DNA from: Stygiolobus sp037389425
Lineage (GTDB): Archaea > Thermoproteota > Thermoprotei_A > Sulfolobales > Sulfolobaceae
Assembly (NCBI RefSeq): GCF_037389425.1
Contig: NZ_JBBHKR010000042.1
Span: 124,001-188,000 of the forward strand
Reading direction: 5' to 3'
DNA: 64,000 bases
Position numbers and translations under genes: made by a program. Under the pieces are notes generated by a model. It did no database searches. It was given only the letters and a program-made list of their open reading frames with translations, and was not told the DNA's origin. Numbering within the stretch: position 1 is the stretch's first letter; each line of letters starts with the position of its first letter. Positions 1 to 7,886 of the stretch are shown here, piece after piece.

Positions 1-223
1 CAATTCGATCTAAGTTAGAAGGAATTATTATTGTTCCTTCGCTTCTACCTTTAGTAGTATTTATCTCAACTGATATTCTACCTAATCTACCTTTATCTTG
101 TAATTCTCTCAAGTCGAAGTCCTCTCCAAATAAATTCTCGGTTTGTCCAAAAACTGCTCCTATAACGTCAGGCTTATCTACAATACCCTCTACTTCAAAT
201 TTAAGGACTATGTTATATTTCAT
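1..223 (-). CDS. dnaG: DNA primase DnaG (archaeal), 5' part only
   Basis: Read from the complement: an ATG at 223 opens a frame that runs off the window edge after about 74 codons. The N-terminus (MKYNIVLKFEVEG, then a segment containing GAVFGQTENLFG and LRELQDKGRLGRI) is the typical start of archaeal DnaG, whose catalytic TOPRIM domain would lie outside the window. Archaeal DnaG is a bacterial-type primase homologue that in Sulfolobus is associated with the exosome as well as having primase activity. It begins 17 bases after the tyrS stop and is probably co-transcribed with it. The gene is cut by the window end; nothing suggests it is broken. Confidence 0.88.
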   Translation of the reverse strand, partial: MKYNIVLKFEVEGIVDKPDVIGAVFGQTENLFGEDFDLRELQDKGRLGRISVEINTTKGRSEGTIIIPSNLDRI

Positions 224-240
224 TTTTTCACACCTTCTAT

Positions 241-1335
241 TTATCTACTTACACTCTTTTCAAGATCTGAGATAAGGGATTCGTATTTGGTCTTCGAGTA
301 GAGACTTTTTCTAATTGGATCTAGGATCTCATTTAGTCTTCTCGCTGTTGCAAGCTTTAAGTCTAATGGATGTAATTTGCCTTCAGCGAAAGTTCTTTCT
401 AGTTCTTCATAAGTCTTAAACTCTATATCTCCACCATACTTTACATCCCTTTCCACTTTCAAGGTGGCTCCCTTGTTCGCAAATATGATGTACTTATTAA
501 TTTGTAGAACTGGATTATCTTCTATAACTCCTTTAGGACAATACGCACTTCTCAGTTTAGCTTCCACTAGCTCGGGTGGGTCATGAACAAAAATCGCAGT
601 TTCTGGTTTGGACTTACTCATCTTTATAGAAGCTAAATAGTCGTCTTCATCCATCCCTTGAACGTTCATTCTTTGACCTCCTTGAAGTCCTACTAATAAA
701 GGAGTGTGAATTGCTACTATCTTCTTCTTGCCCAATTTATCAGCTACATCTCTGGCAAGCATGTGAGCCTTTCTCTGGTCAGTTCCTCCTAGGGCTATAT
801 CTAGGTCTTGGTAGAAAATGTCAGCAACTTGCATAGCCGGATAAATTAATTTTGAAGTGTCAAGCTCAGCTTCTTCAGCTTTTCTTCCCATTATTGTAAG
901 AGCTCTCTTCATCCTCGCAAGGCTCGTACTCTTAGCTACTTTAATTACTAGAGCCCAATAATTCGGGTCTTTCACGAATTCTTCAGCATAAACAACTTTT
1001 ACTTTACTCACGTCTACTCCGTAAGAGTTTAACACCTCTATTGCGTATTCCCCGGCTAAGCGAATTTTCTCTAAATCTCCTCCTAGCTTGTCATTTATCC
1101 ATGCGTGCCACGTGGCAACTAATATTGACATATCAACGCCTGCTTCGATTAAGTCCTTTACCTTCTGTGCCCATATTAACCAACCTATGTGGAACAGCCC
1201 ACTAGGTTCAAAACCTATATATCCCTTTAATCTATTTCCTTCTTCCAGTTTTTTCTTTAGTTCTTCTAGTGTTACTATTTCTTCCGTATTTATCCTTATT
1301 AGATTTAGCTTTTCGTCTACGTTCAAAGTAAGCAT
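241..1335 (-). CDS. tyrS: Tyrosyl-tRNA synthetase
   Basis: Class I aminoacyl-tRNA synthetase that charges tRNA-Tyr in the cytoplasm. From the ATG at 1335 the protein has 364 residues, the usual archaeal/eukaryotic length. Visible motifs are the HIGH-type signature HIGW (residues about 49-52), the tyrosine-site region YPAMQVADI (165-173) and KMSKS (238-242). A TTG at 1341 would add two residues; the ATG is preferred because this is the simpler start and a T/A-rich box (1351-1363) lies about 22-26 bases upstream. The gene lies head-to-tail with dnaG. The short C-terminal half lacks an S4-like domain, as expected for archaeal TyrRS. Confidence 0.95.
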   Translation of the reverse strand: MLTLNVDEKLNLIRINTEEIVTLEELKKKLEEGNRLKGYIGFEPSGLFHIGWLIWAQKVKDLIEAGVDMSILVATWHAWINDKLGGDLEKIRLAGEYAIEVLNSYGVDVSKVKVVYAEEFVKDPNYWALVIKVAKSTSLARMKRALTIMGRKAEEAELDTSKLIYPAMQVADIFYQDLDIALGGTDQRKAHMLARDVADKLGKKKIVAIHTPLLVGLQGGQRMNVQGMDEDDYLASIKMSKSKPETAIFVHDPPELVEAKLRSAYCPKGVIEDNPVLQINKYIIFANKGATLKVERDVKYGGDIEFKTYEELERTFAEGKLHPLDLKLATARRLNEILDPIRKSLYSKTKYESLISDLEKSVSR

Positions 1336-1371
1336 CCCCAAAATAAAGAGACTAAAATAAAATAAAAAATC

Positions 1372-1701
1372 CTATTCTTCAGTGAGTTGCTTAAGGAATA
1401 GAACGACTGGATGAGTCTTGCCCAATTTTTCAACTAAATCGTTGATTATGAAATTGAGATCTATGTCGTTTTCTATCACTTTTTCGATAAGAGCCTCCGT
1501 AAACTTATAATAATTAAAGAATTCCCTTTCATTAACCGAGTCTTCTCCCTCATCAAAAAGCCTGAAGCTGTCAATTGTTTTCTCGCTTTCTTTTATCTTT
1601 CTCATTAGAGAAGTAAGATATTCGTCCACAACTTTTTCAATACATAAAGAAGTAGTGCATAACTCCACTTTATCGATTATTGTTAAGGGCGATGGTGGCA
1701 T
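1372..1701 (-). CDS. Small conserved-looking protein of unknown function
   Basis: A 109-residue protein with no motif I recognise. It is acidic and mostly predicted helical, has two N-terminal cysteines (CTTSLC) and no membrane segment or signal peptide. The ATG at 1701 has a T-rich box (complement of gtaaaaa around 1725) about 26 bases upstream, which supports a leaderless transcript and therefore a real gene. It stands between the YjbQ-family gene and tyrS on the same strand, with gaps of 44 and about 36 bases. I assign no function. Confidence 0.6.
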   Translation of the reverse strand: MPPSPLTIIDKVELCTTSLCIEKVVDEYLTSLMRKIKESEKTIDSFRLFDEGEDSVNEREFFNYYKFTEALIEKVIENDIDLNFIINDLVEKLGKTHPVVLFLKQLTEE

Positions 1702-1745
1702 ACCTAGAGCCCGAATAATATTGTAAAAATCAACTAAAAAAGCTA

Positions 1746-2150
1746 TTATTCTCCCATCACTTTAACGAGAACTGTTCGAGTTCTTGGCCCATCAAACTCT
1801 AATAAGATTATCCTTTGCCAAGTTCCGAGATCCAACGTTCCTCCAGTAATTGGTACTACTCTTGAATTTCCTATTATAGAAGATATCACGTGAGCATGTC
1901 CGTTATTATCAATTGTATTATGCCTGAATTCCCCCTCTGGAGGAACCAACTTTTTAGCCCATTCTATGTAATCACTCATTAATCCCCTCTCGGCTTCATT
2001 AATAGTTATTGCACAAGTTGTGTGTTTTACTATAACATAGGCTACACCTTCATTCACACCTTTTATACTCTCTTGAACTAGGTCTGTTATATCTATACTT
2101 TCAAAACGACTCTTGGTCTTTACCTGAAACTCCTTTGAAAGTATTTTCAT
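1746..2150 (-). CDS. YjbQ/UPF0047 family protein
   Basis: A 134-residue protein matching the whole length of the YjbQ (UPF0047) family, sometimes named secondary thiamine-phosphate synthase because E. coli YjbQ has weak activity of that kind; the physiological role is not known. Family features visible are the segment VKHTTCAITINE (about residues 41-52), a histidine-rich stretch NTIDNNGHAHVISSIIG (about 79-95) and the C-terminal GTWQRIILLEFDGPR. The ATG at 2150 abuts the upstream ATG of the opposite strand (CATATG), and a good TATA box on the minus strand lies 26 bases upstream (2171-2180), so this start is well supported. Confidence 0.85.
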   Translation of the reverse strand: MKILSKEFQVKTKSRFESIDITDLVQESIKGVNEGVAYVIVKHTTCAITINEAERGLMSDYIEWAKKLVPPEGEFRHNTIDNNGHAHVISSIIGNSRVVPITGGTLDLGTWQRIILLEFDGPRTRTVLVKVMGE

Positions 2151-2170
2151 ATGCTTAATATTGCAATTCC

Positions 2171-2180
2171 TTTTTTATAT
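2171..2180 (-). promoter_or_regulatory. TATA box for the YjbQ-family gene
   Basis: The complement of ttttttatat reads ATATAAAAAA, a near-ideal archaeal TATA box centred about 26 bases upstream of the ATG at 2150, the distance expected for a leaderless transcript. It lies inside the first codons of the longest plus-strand frame, which argues that the plus-strand gene really starts at the next ATG (2184). Confidence 0.65.
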
Positions 2181-2183
2181 TAT

Positions 2184-3458
2184 ATGGACTTAGAAGGTAT
2201 CGCTAGGAGATTATATCCTAATGTAGAAGAAATGAGAAAGAAGATTATAGAGGAAATTGAGTTTTACAAAGGGAAAGATTATCAACTCAAAGAGCAGTTA
2301 ACAGATGCTATAATAGAAGAAGTTAAAAAGTCTATAATTGCATCAAAAATAGAACCACTTCTTTCCTACCCGGTAACCGGTCTCAAGGCTGGTGAGGCGG
2401 GATTAGGCTCTAGGGGGAAAGGTGACCATATAATTCATGAAAAGATCCTGAGTTTAAGTGGCTTAAATAAATTCGAAGATGCTAGAGTTAACAAGAACGT
2501 AGTAGTCTCGATTGATGGAATACATTCCCGATTAGCATACTTCCCCTTTTTAGCAGGTTTTCACGCTACAAGAGCTGCATTAAGGGACGTTATGGTAAAA
2601 GGTGCAGAACCGATAGGAGTTCTGGTTGATATACATTTGTCTGACGACAGTGATTTGGGAATGTTATTGGATTTTGAGGCTGGAGTAATGTCGGTTACGG
2701 AGTTTTTAGGTATTCCTATTCTTGCGGGTAGTACGTTAAGGATCGGAGGAGATTTAGTTATAGGGGAAAGGATCAGTGGAGGTATAGGAGCCGTGGGTTT
2801 ATTGAAGAAAGTCTTCTTTAGCAGGGATAAGATCGAAGAGGGCGACTATATAGTCATGACCGAGGGAAAAGGAGGAGGTACTATAACTACTACTGCAATT
2901 TATAATGGTTTTTATGATGTAGTAAAGGAGACCTTATCTCTCGTAGACTTAGTTACATGTAGAGTAATTAGTGAAGAATTTATCGTCAACAAGGTTCACA
3001 GTGCTACTGACATTACTAACGGTGGAATACGTGCCACGGCTTACGAGTTGCCTGAAAACTTGGGTATTGAACTTGAAAAAGAGGTTTTTATCTCGCTTAT
3101 AAACCCCAAAGTTTACGAGATGCTAAACTCTTTGGGAATAGACCCTTTGGGTTTATCCATAGATTCTATTGCGATTTTCACTAAAGAGCCTGACGTGATA
3201 CTGAAAAAACTTACTGAGTCTGGTATAAGAGCTGGTATAATTGGTCGTATAGTGAGGGCCGATAAGGGCAAGCTTGTCGACGAAAGGGGAAACCGATTAG
3301 AAATGGGATTTAGAGAGTCCCCTTATACTCCGATTAAAAAAATTATAGGAAATAAGACAAGTTACAGCGAGGAATTAATTAGACATAGGTTGAATGATGC
3401 GTTAAAACTCGTAAAGGAGAAGAAAGAAAATGTATTGAAAACTTTAAAAGCAAGTTAG
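2184..3458 (+). CDS. AIR synthase-related protein (PurM/SelD/ThiL superfamily)
   Basis: A 424-residue ATP-binding protein of the PurM-like superfamily. After a helical N-terminal extension of about 90 residues comes the core with VVVSIDGIHSR (nucleotide/metal-binding acidic segment), then a glycine-rich GGDLVIGERISGGIGAVG and, near the end, SATDITNGGIRATAYEL, the pattern shared by hydrogenase-maturation HypE, selenophosphate synthetase and thiamine-phosphate kinase relatives. This archaeal subgroup has no assigned reaction. The frame can be extended to an ATG at 2151, but that codon abuts the minus-strand gene and its TATA box, so ATG 2184 is chosen. It precedes the ribosomal run by about 25 bases. 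Confidence 0.75.
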   Translation: MDLEGIARRLYPNVEEMRKKIIEEIEFYKGKDYQLKEQLTDAIIEEVKKSIIASKIEPLLSYPVTGLKAGEAGLGSRGKGDHIIHEKILSLSGLNKFEDARVNKNVVVSIDGIHSRLAYFPFLAGFHATRAALRDVMVKGAEPIGVLVDIHLSDDSDLGMLLDFEAGVMSVTEFLGIPILAGSTLRIGGDLVIGERISGGIGAVGLLKKVFFSRDKIEEGDYIVMTEGKGGGTITTTAIYNGFYDVVKETLSLVDLVTCRVISEEFIVNKVHSATDITNGGIRATAYELPENLGIELEKEVFISLINPKVYEMLNSLGIDPLGLSIDSIAIFTKEPDVILKKLTESGIRAGIIGRIVRADKGKLVDERGNRLEMGFRESPYTPIKKIIGNKTSYSEELIRHRLNDALKLVKEKKENVLKTLKAS

Positions 3459-3483
3459 TAATTAGGTGTATAAGCTGATGCTA

Positions 3484-4020
3484 ATGTCGGAACAACAGCA
3501 GTTTAAATATATCGTTAGGCTTTTCGGGCAAGACGTAGATGGTACTATGAAGGTTCCTTACGCTCTTGCAATGGTTAAAGGGATAGGCTATAACACCGCA
3601 AGAGCTATTGTTAGCAAATTAGGTCTTGACAAGGACAGAAGGTTAGGAGAACTTTCTGACGAGGATATAAAGAAGATAGAGAATTATTTGACTAATAAGA
3701 AAATCCCTGAGTTACCTACATGGTTGTATAATAGAAGGAGGGATTATGAAGAAGGTGTAGATTTACATTTAGTTACTTCTGATTTGATATTTTATGTTAG
3801 GAACGATATAGAGAGGGAGAAAAAGATTAGAAGCTGGAGAGGAGTAAGGCATTCTCTAGGACTTAAGGTTAGAGGGCAGAGAACAAGGACTACGGGTAGA
3901 ACTGGAACTACTGTAGGTGTGAGAAGGTCAAAGGCTGCTCAGCCTCAAGCTCAAGCTCAACCTAAAGCACAATCTTCCGGTGGTGGGGGTTCTTCAGGTG
4001 GTGGACAAGCTAAGAAGTGA
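3484..4020 (+). CDS. rps13: Ribosomal protein uS13
   Basis: Small-subunit protein of the 30S head that contacts the central bridge and P-site tRNA. The core shows the helix-hairpin-helix region (MVKGIGYNTARAIVSKLG) and the basic tail RSWRGVRHSLGLKVRGQRTRTTGR. Beyond it is an unusual low-complexity end of about 28 residues, rich in Q, A, S and G. A box ACTTTAAAAG at 3441-3450 would place the transcript start near 3472, making the in-frame GTG at 3466 unlikely; ATG 3478 or ATG 3484 remain, and 3484 matches the usual Sulfolobales N-terminus (MSEQQQFKY). It opens the long ribosomal/RNA polymerase gene run. Confidence 0.95.
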   Translation: MSEQQQFKYIVRLFGQDVDGTMKVPYALAMVKGIGYNTARAIVSKLGLDKDRRLGELSDEDIKKIENYLTNKKIPELPTWLYNRRRDYEEGVDLHLVTSDLIFYVRNDIEREKKIRSWRGVRHSLGLKVRGQRTRTTGRTGTTVGVRRSKAAQPQAQAQPKAQSSGGGGSSGGGQAKK

Positions 4021-4030
4021 GGTGGAATAG

Positions 4031-4570
4031 ATGGGAGATCCAAGAAAAAGCAGAAGGAAGTGGGCAGGTCCGGGTCATCCTTGGATAAAGGTAAATCTAG
4101 ACAGAGAACAAGTTCTAATAGGTAAGTACGGTCTAAGAAACAAGAGGGAGTTATGGTTAGCACAGACGATAATAAGAAACTTTAGACATCAGGCGAGGTC
4201 TTTATTGGGTTTACCCCCAGCTGAAAGGGCTGTAAGAGAGAAACAGTTAATTGCAAAGTTATACAGAATGGGAATATTAGATAAAGAAAATGCCACAGTT
4301 GACGACGTGTTGAGCTTAACAGAAGAGAGTTATCTGGAAAGAAGATTGCAGACAATAGTTTACAGAAAAGGTTTAGCTAGGACAATATATCAAGCTAGAC
4401 AGCTTATAGTCCACGGTCATATAGCACTAGGTGGTAAGAGAGTTACGTCTCCCGGTTACATAGTTCAAAGAGGTGAAGAGGATATGATAGATTACTATCC
4501 TACTTCACCGTTTAAACAGCATCCACCAACACAAACTTCTGGAGGTGAGGTAAATGTCCAGCAGGCGTGA
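4031..4570 (+). CDS. rps4: Ribosomal protein uS4
   Basis: A 179-residue primary 16S rRNA-binding protein that starts assembly of the 30S body. The N-terminus GDPRKSRRKWAGPGHPW and the S4 RNA-binding domain (about residues 104-170, LERRLQTIVYRKGLARTIYQARQLIVHGHIALGGK in part) are diagnostic. A Shine-Dalgarno GAGGTG lies 7 bases before the ATG. It overlaps rps11 by 17 bases, consistent with translational coupling within the rps13-rps4-rps11-rpoD block conserved across archaea. Confidence 0.96.
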   Translation: MGDPRKSRRKWAGPGHPWIKVNLDREQVLIGKYGLRNKRELWLAQTIIRNFRHQARSLLGLPPAERAVREKQLIAKLYRMGILDKENATVDDVLSLTEESYLERRLQTIVYRKGLARTIYQARQLIVHGHIALGGKRVTSPGYIVQRGEEDMIDYYPTSPFKQHPPTQTSGGEVNVQQA

Positions 4571-4952
4571 AATTAGGTGGGGTCAAGCAAGGATTTATGC
4601 ATCACAAAATAACACAATAATAACGATAACCGACCTTACTGGGGCGGAAATAATATCTAAAGCATCTGGTGGCACTGTAGTAAAGGCCGATAGAGAAAAG
4701 CCATCACCTTATGCAGCTATGTTAGCTGCTAACAAGGCGGCAAGTGATGCATTCGAAAAGGGAATTTCTGCAATTCATATAAAAGTAAGGGCACCGGGTG
4801 GTTATGGCTCTAAAACACCTGGACCCGGAGCACAACCAGCTATAAGAGCGTTAGCTAGGGCTGGATTCATAATAGGAAGGATAGAAGATGTAACACCTTT
4901 ACCCCACGATACTATAAGGAGACCAGGCGGAAGAAGAGGAAGAAGAGTATAA
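4554..4952 (+). CDS. rps11: Ribosomal protein uS11
   Basis: A 132-residue protein of the 30S platform near the mRNA exit channel. Typical sequences are NNTIITITDLTGAEII, the glycine-rich APGGYGSKTPGPGAQ and the basic C-terminal RRPGGRRGRRV. The strong Shine-Dalgarno GGAGGTGAGG, embedded in the end of rps4, sets the ATG at 4554. It is followed after 24 bases by rpoD. Confidence 0.97.
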   Translation: MSSRREIRWGQARIYASQNNTIITITDLTGAEIISKASGGTVVKADREKPSPYAAMLAANKAASDAFEKGISAIHIKVRAPGGYGSKTPGPGAQPAIRALARAGFIIGRIEDVTPLPHDTIRRPGGRRGRRV

Positions 4953-4976
4953 AAAGGAGACTACGAGTGTTTTACT

Positions 4977-5771
4977 ATGTCTATTTCAGTACTTCGTAAA
5001 GATAATCTTTCTTTGTCGTTAATAGTCTCAGAGTATCCTCTAGAGTTTGTAAATTCCATACGCAGAGCTTCAATGCTGTTTGTACCCACAATGGCTGTAG
5101 ATGAAGTATATTTTATAGAGAATACTAGCCCCCTTTACGATGAGATTTTAGCACACAGGTTAGCTATGATCCCATTTACATCTGATGAGGCTTTAGAACA
5201 TTATCGTCCACCTGAAGAATGTGCGGACTGCAAGGAAAATTGTGATGGATGTTATTCTAGGGTATATTTACAAGTTGAAGTTAATGACCAAGGCTCTATG
5301 ATGGTATATTCTAAAGACCTCAAATCCGAGGATCCCGCAGTAGTTCCTATAAACGACGCGATTCCTATAGTTCTGTTAGGTCCGAAGCAGAGGATATCAC
5401 TTGAAGCTAAACTTAGGCTTGGATACGGTAAAGAACACATTAAGTATAGTCCGGTTTCAGTTGCTATCCTGAGGTATTATCCTAAGGTTGAAGTCTTGGA
5501 TAATTGTGAAAAAGCAGTAGAAGTTTGTCCGGAAAGAGTATTTTTGACAAAGGACGGCAGGGTTGTAGTATCAAATGAGCTTGCTTGTACCTTATGTGAA
5601 GAGTGTCTTAAGTATTGTAGGGGGAAAATAGAAGTATCAGCAGTAGAAGGAAAGTACATACTTGAGATCGAGTCAACCGGCAGTTTGAAGCCAGAGAGAA
5701 TTTTAATAGAGGCAAGTAAAAGCTTAATACGCAAATTAAATGAATTAAAGGGCAAGTTAGGGGTTGTATGA
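4977..5771 (+). CDS. rpoD: RNA polymerase subunit D, with iron-sulfur domain
   Basis: Archaeal homologue of bacterial alpha/eukaryotic Rpb3; with subunit L it forms the platform for RNA polymerase assembly. The 264-residue protein has the alpha-type N-terminus (EYPLEFVNSIRRASM), a first cysteine cluster at residues 82, 85, 89 and 92, and a ferredoxin-like insertion with cysteines at 177, 184, 204, 207, 210 and 214 (CTLCEECLKYC). Sulfolobus RpoD is known to carry a structural iron-sulfur cluster in this insertion, and enough cysteines are kept here for one. The stop overlaps the rpl18e start (ATGA). Confidence 0.96.
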   Translation: MSISVLRKDNLSLSLIVSEYPLEFVNSIRRASMLFVPTMAVDEVYFIENTSPLYDEILAHRLAMIPFTSDEALEHYRPPEECADCKENCDGCYSRVYLQVEVNDQGSMMVYSKDLKSEDPAVVPINDAIPIVLLGPKQRISLEAKLRLGYGKEHIKYSPVSVAILRYYPKVEVLDNCEKAVEVCPERVFLTKDGRVVVSNELACTLCEECLKYCRGKIEVSAVEGKYILEIESTGSLKPERILIEASKSLIRKLNELKGKLGVV

Positions 5772-6124
5772 AAATGGCAAGCACAAACGTTATGCTAAGA
5801 AAGCTTATATACACTCTTGAAAAGCAAAAAAAGAACCTTTGGTTAGCTGTAGCTGAAGAACTCAAAGCTCCTAGTAGAAAAAGAGCTTACATTAACTTAT
5901 ATAAAATAAATAAGCACACGAAACCTAATGATATTGTGGTAGTACCTGGCAAAGTATTAGGTATAGGTTCACTCGATCATCCAGTTACTGTTGTAGCATT
6001 GTCCTTTTCTAAGTCAGCCAAAGAAAAAATTGAGAAAAGTGGGGGTAAAGTTATGAGTTTATATAAGGCAGTTCAGGAGTTAAAAGACTTTAAAGGTAAA
6101 ACCGTGAGGTTGATGAAGCAATGA
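5768..6124 (+). CDS. rpl18e: Ribosomal protein eL18
   Basis: A 118-residue large-subunit protein found only in archaea and eukaryotes, whose fold resembles bacterial L15. Recognised from NVMLRKLIYTLEKQKKNLW, the stretch VVPGKVLGIGSLDHPVTVVAL, and its place between rpoD and rpl13. ATG 5768 overlaps the rpoD stop; an internal ATG at 5774 (MASTNV) is an equally possible start. Its stop overlaps the rpl13 ATG, giving a chain of coupled genes. Confidence 0.94.
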   Translation: MKMASTNVMLRKLIYTLEKQKKNLWLAVAEELKAPSRKRAYINLYKINKHTKPNDIVVVPGKVLGIGSLDHPVTVVALSFSKSAKEKIEKSGGKVMSLYKAVQELKDFKGKTVRLMKQ

Positions 6125-6582
6125 GTGAACAAGTTCAGAAGACCCAAAATGAAGTAATAGTTAATGCAGAGAACCAGATTCTAGGAAGAATGGCAACTCA
6201 TATTGTGAAACTCCTTAAAGAAGGAAAGAAGGTAATAGTAGTTAATGCAGAAAAGGCAGTAATAAGCGGTCCTAGATCTAGAGTTATACAAGGTTACAGT
6301 CTCTTGTTCACTGTTAGGACTATGCAGAACCCTGCAAAGAACGGTATAAGAAGACCTAGAAATCCTGTAAATATAGTGAAGAGGACTGTAAGGGGTATGT
6401 TACCTAAGAACAGAATGGGTAGGCAATACTATAAGAACCTAATTGTGTATATAGGCGTTCCTAAGGAGTTTGAAGGTAAGCAGACGATTAGGTTCGAGGA
6501 TGCTGATGTGAGCAGATTAAAGGGTAAATATATAACTGTAGCAGAATTATCTAAAGCCATAGGAGGTTATGTAAATGGCTGA
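6121..6582 (+). CDS. rpl13: Ribosomal protein uL13
   Basis: A 153-residue early-assembly 50S protein. It contains the L13 features AENQILGRMATHIVKLL and VKRTVRGMLPKNRMGRQYYKNL. The ATG overlaps the rpl18e stop codon, and the gene overlaps rps9 by 8 bases, which fits operon transcription and coupled translation. Confidence 0.96.
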   Translation: MSEQVQKTQNEVIVNAENQILGRMATHIVKLLKEGKKVIVVNAEKAVISGPRSRVIQGYSLLFTVRTMQNPAKNGIRRPRNPVNIVKRTVRGMLPKNRMGRQYYKNLIVYIGVPKEFEGKQTIRFEDADVSRLKGKYITVAELSKAIGGYVNG

Positions 6583-6991
6583 GCAACAAAAGACCGTTAT
6601 AATTACGTCTGCAAGAAGAAAAATGGCAAGAGCTAGGTGCTATCTAACTTCAGGTAAAGGTAGAGTCTACATTAACGATACCCCCTTGGAAATCCTACCG
6701 ATAGAGGTAGTTAGAATGAAAATAATGGAGCCTTTGTTGCTAGCAGGACAAAATATAGCATCCTCGATCGATGCCAAAATATATACTAGTGGCGGAGGAG
6801 TAATGGGACAAGCGGATGCTGCTAGGATGGCTTTAGCTAAAGCTTTAGTTAAGTTTACTGGGAGCAAAGAGCTTGAGCAGATATATAAAGCCTATGATAG
6901 AACTATGTTAGCCGGCGATCCAAGGCAGACTGAGTCAGAAAAGTGGATGAGATACAGTGCGAGAAGATGGAGGCAGAAGGCATATAGGTGA
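6575..6991 (+). CDS. rps9: Ribosomal protein uS9
   Basis: A 138-residue 30S head protein whose C-terminal tail reaches P-site tRNA. The family end is visible: a basic tail finishing in RRWRQKAYR, preceded by KAYDRTMLAGDPRQTESEKW. The middle shows the glycine-rich SGGGVMGQADAARMALAKAL. An AGGAGGT Shine-Dalgarno sits inside the end of rpl13 just before the ATG at 6575. Confidence 0.97.
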   Translation: MAEQQKTVIITSARRKMARARCYLTSGKGRVYINDTPLEILPIEVVRMKIMEPLLLAGQNIASSIDAKIYTSGGGVMGQADAARMALAKALVKFTGSKELEQIYKAYDRTMLAGDPRQTESEKWMRYSARRWRQKAYR

Positions 6992-6997
6992 AATCTT

Positions 6998-7198
6998 ATG
7001 ATTATTCCAATTAGATGTTTTACATGTGGCTCCGTAATTGCTGATAAGTGGGAGCCCTTTATAACTCGAATATCGGCAGGAGAGGAACCGGGAAAAGTGT
7101 TAGATAGTTTAGGAGTGAAAAGATATTGTTGCAGGAGAATGCTTTTATCCCATGTAGATATAATTAAGGAAGTTATACATTACACCAGGCCGATTTGA
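6998..7198 (+). CDS. rpoN: RNA polymerase subunit N
   Basis: A 66-residue zinc-bundle subunit equivalent to Rpb10, part of the D-L-N-P assembly platform. The invariant sequence IPIRCFTCGSVIADKW with CxxC at residues 7 and 10, and the second pair in RYCCRRM, supply the zinc ligands. It follows rps9 after 6 bases. In many archaea rpoK follows rpoN; here rps2 follows directly. Confidence 0.97.
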   Translation: MIIPIRCFTCGSVIADKWEPFITRISAGEEPGKVLDSLGVKRYCCRRMLLSHVDIIKEVIHYTRPI

Positions 7199-7208
7199 GG
7201 TGGAGAAA

Positions 7209-7886
7209 GTGAGTGAACAAGAAAAAGGTGGTCAATTATCTGAGGAGGAGAAGGCAGAACTTCAGAAGACAGAGAAAGGTCAATTAATCGAGCTATTAGT
7301 ACCTCTAGATATGTATCTATCGTCTGGAGTTCACATAGGGACGCATACGTGCACGGCTTACATGGAGAGATTTATCTATAGAGTTAGACCGGAAGGTCTT
7401 TACGTACTAGATGTCAGGAAGATCGACGAAAGGTTAAGGATAGCAGCTAAATTCCTTGCTAAGTTTTCACCTCAAGGTATATTAGCCGTAGCGTCGAGAC
7501 CTTACGCATATACTCCTACTCAGAAGTTTGCTCAAATAGTTAGAGGTAAAGCTATAGTAGGTAGATTCCCGCCAGGCACTTTAACTAATCCATACTTATC
7601 TAACTATATAGAGCCAGAAGTTTTGGTTGTAACAGATCCGAGAACTGATTTGCAAGCTATTAAAGAAGCTTCAAAGGTAGGCATCCCCATTGTAGCCTTC
7701 TCAGACACGGATGCGAAGGTAGACTTCATAGACGTAGTTATACCTGCAAATAACAAGGGTAGGAAGTCGCTAGCATTACTTTATTGGGCTTTGGCTAGGC
7801 AAGTATTAAGAGAGAGGAAGGAGATACCAGCTGACGGCGATATACCAGCAAGGGTCGAAGACTTTGAGACGAGGCTGGCGGAATGA
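7209..7886 (+). CDS. rps2: Ribosomal protein uS2
   Basis: A 225-residue protein at the 30S head-body junction. Diagnostic segments are SGVHIGTHTCT, FPPGTLTNPYL and VVTDPRTDLQAIKEA. A GTG at 7200 opens the longest frame, but it is part of the Shine-Dalgarno GAGGTGG (7197-7203); the GTG at 7209, five bases after that motif, is therefore taken as the start. An acidic leader of about 25 residues precedes the core. It overlaps the MEMO1 gene by 4 bases. Confidence 0.95.
   Translation: MSEQEKGGQLSEEEKAELQKTEKGQLIELLVPLDMYLSSGVHIGTHTCTAYMERFIYRVRPEGLYVLDVRKIDERLRIAAKFLAKFSPQGILAVASRPYAYTPTQKFAQIVRGKAIVGRFPPGTLTNPYLSNYIEPEVLVVTDPRTDLQAIKEASKVGIPIVAFSDTDAKVDFIDVVIPANNKGRKSLALLYWALARQVLRERKEIPADGDIPARVEDFETRLAE

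Noticed and set aside
1088..1360. Plus-strand open frame opposite tyrS
   Set aside because: Low-complexity F/S-rich translation opposite a firmly identified gene; no start signals.
3957..4163. Minus-strand proline- and leucine-rich frame across rps13/rps4
   Set aside because: Shadow of the Gly/Ser-rich end of rps13; no promoter or ribosome site.
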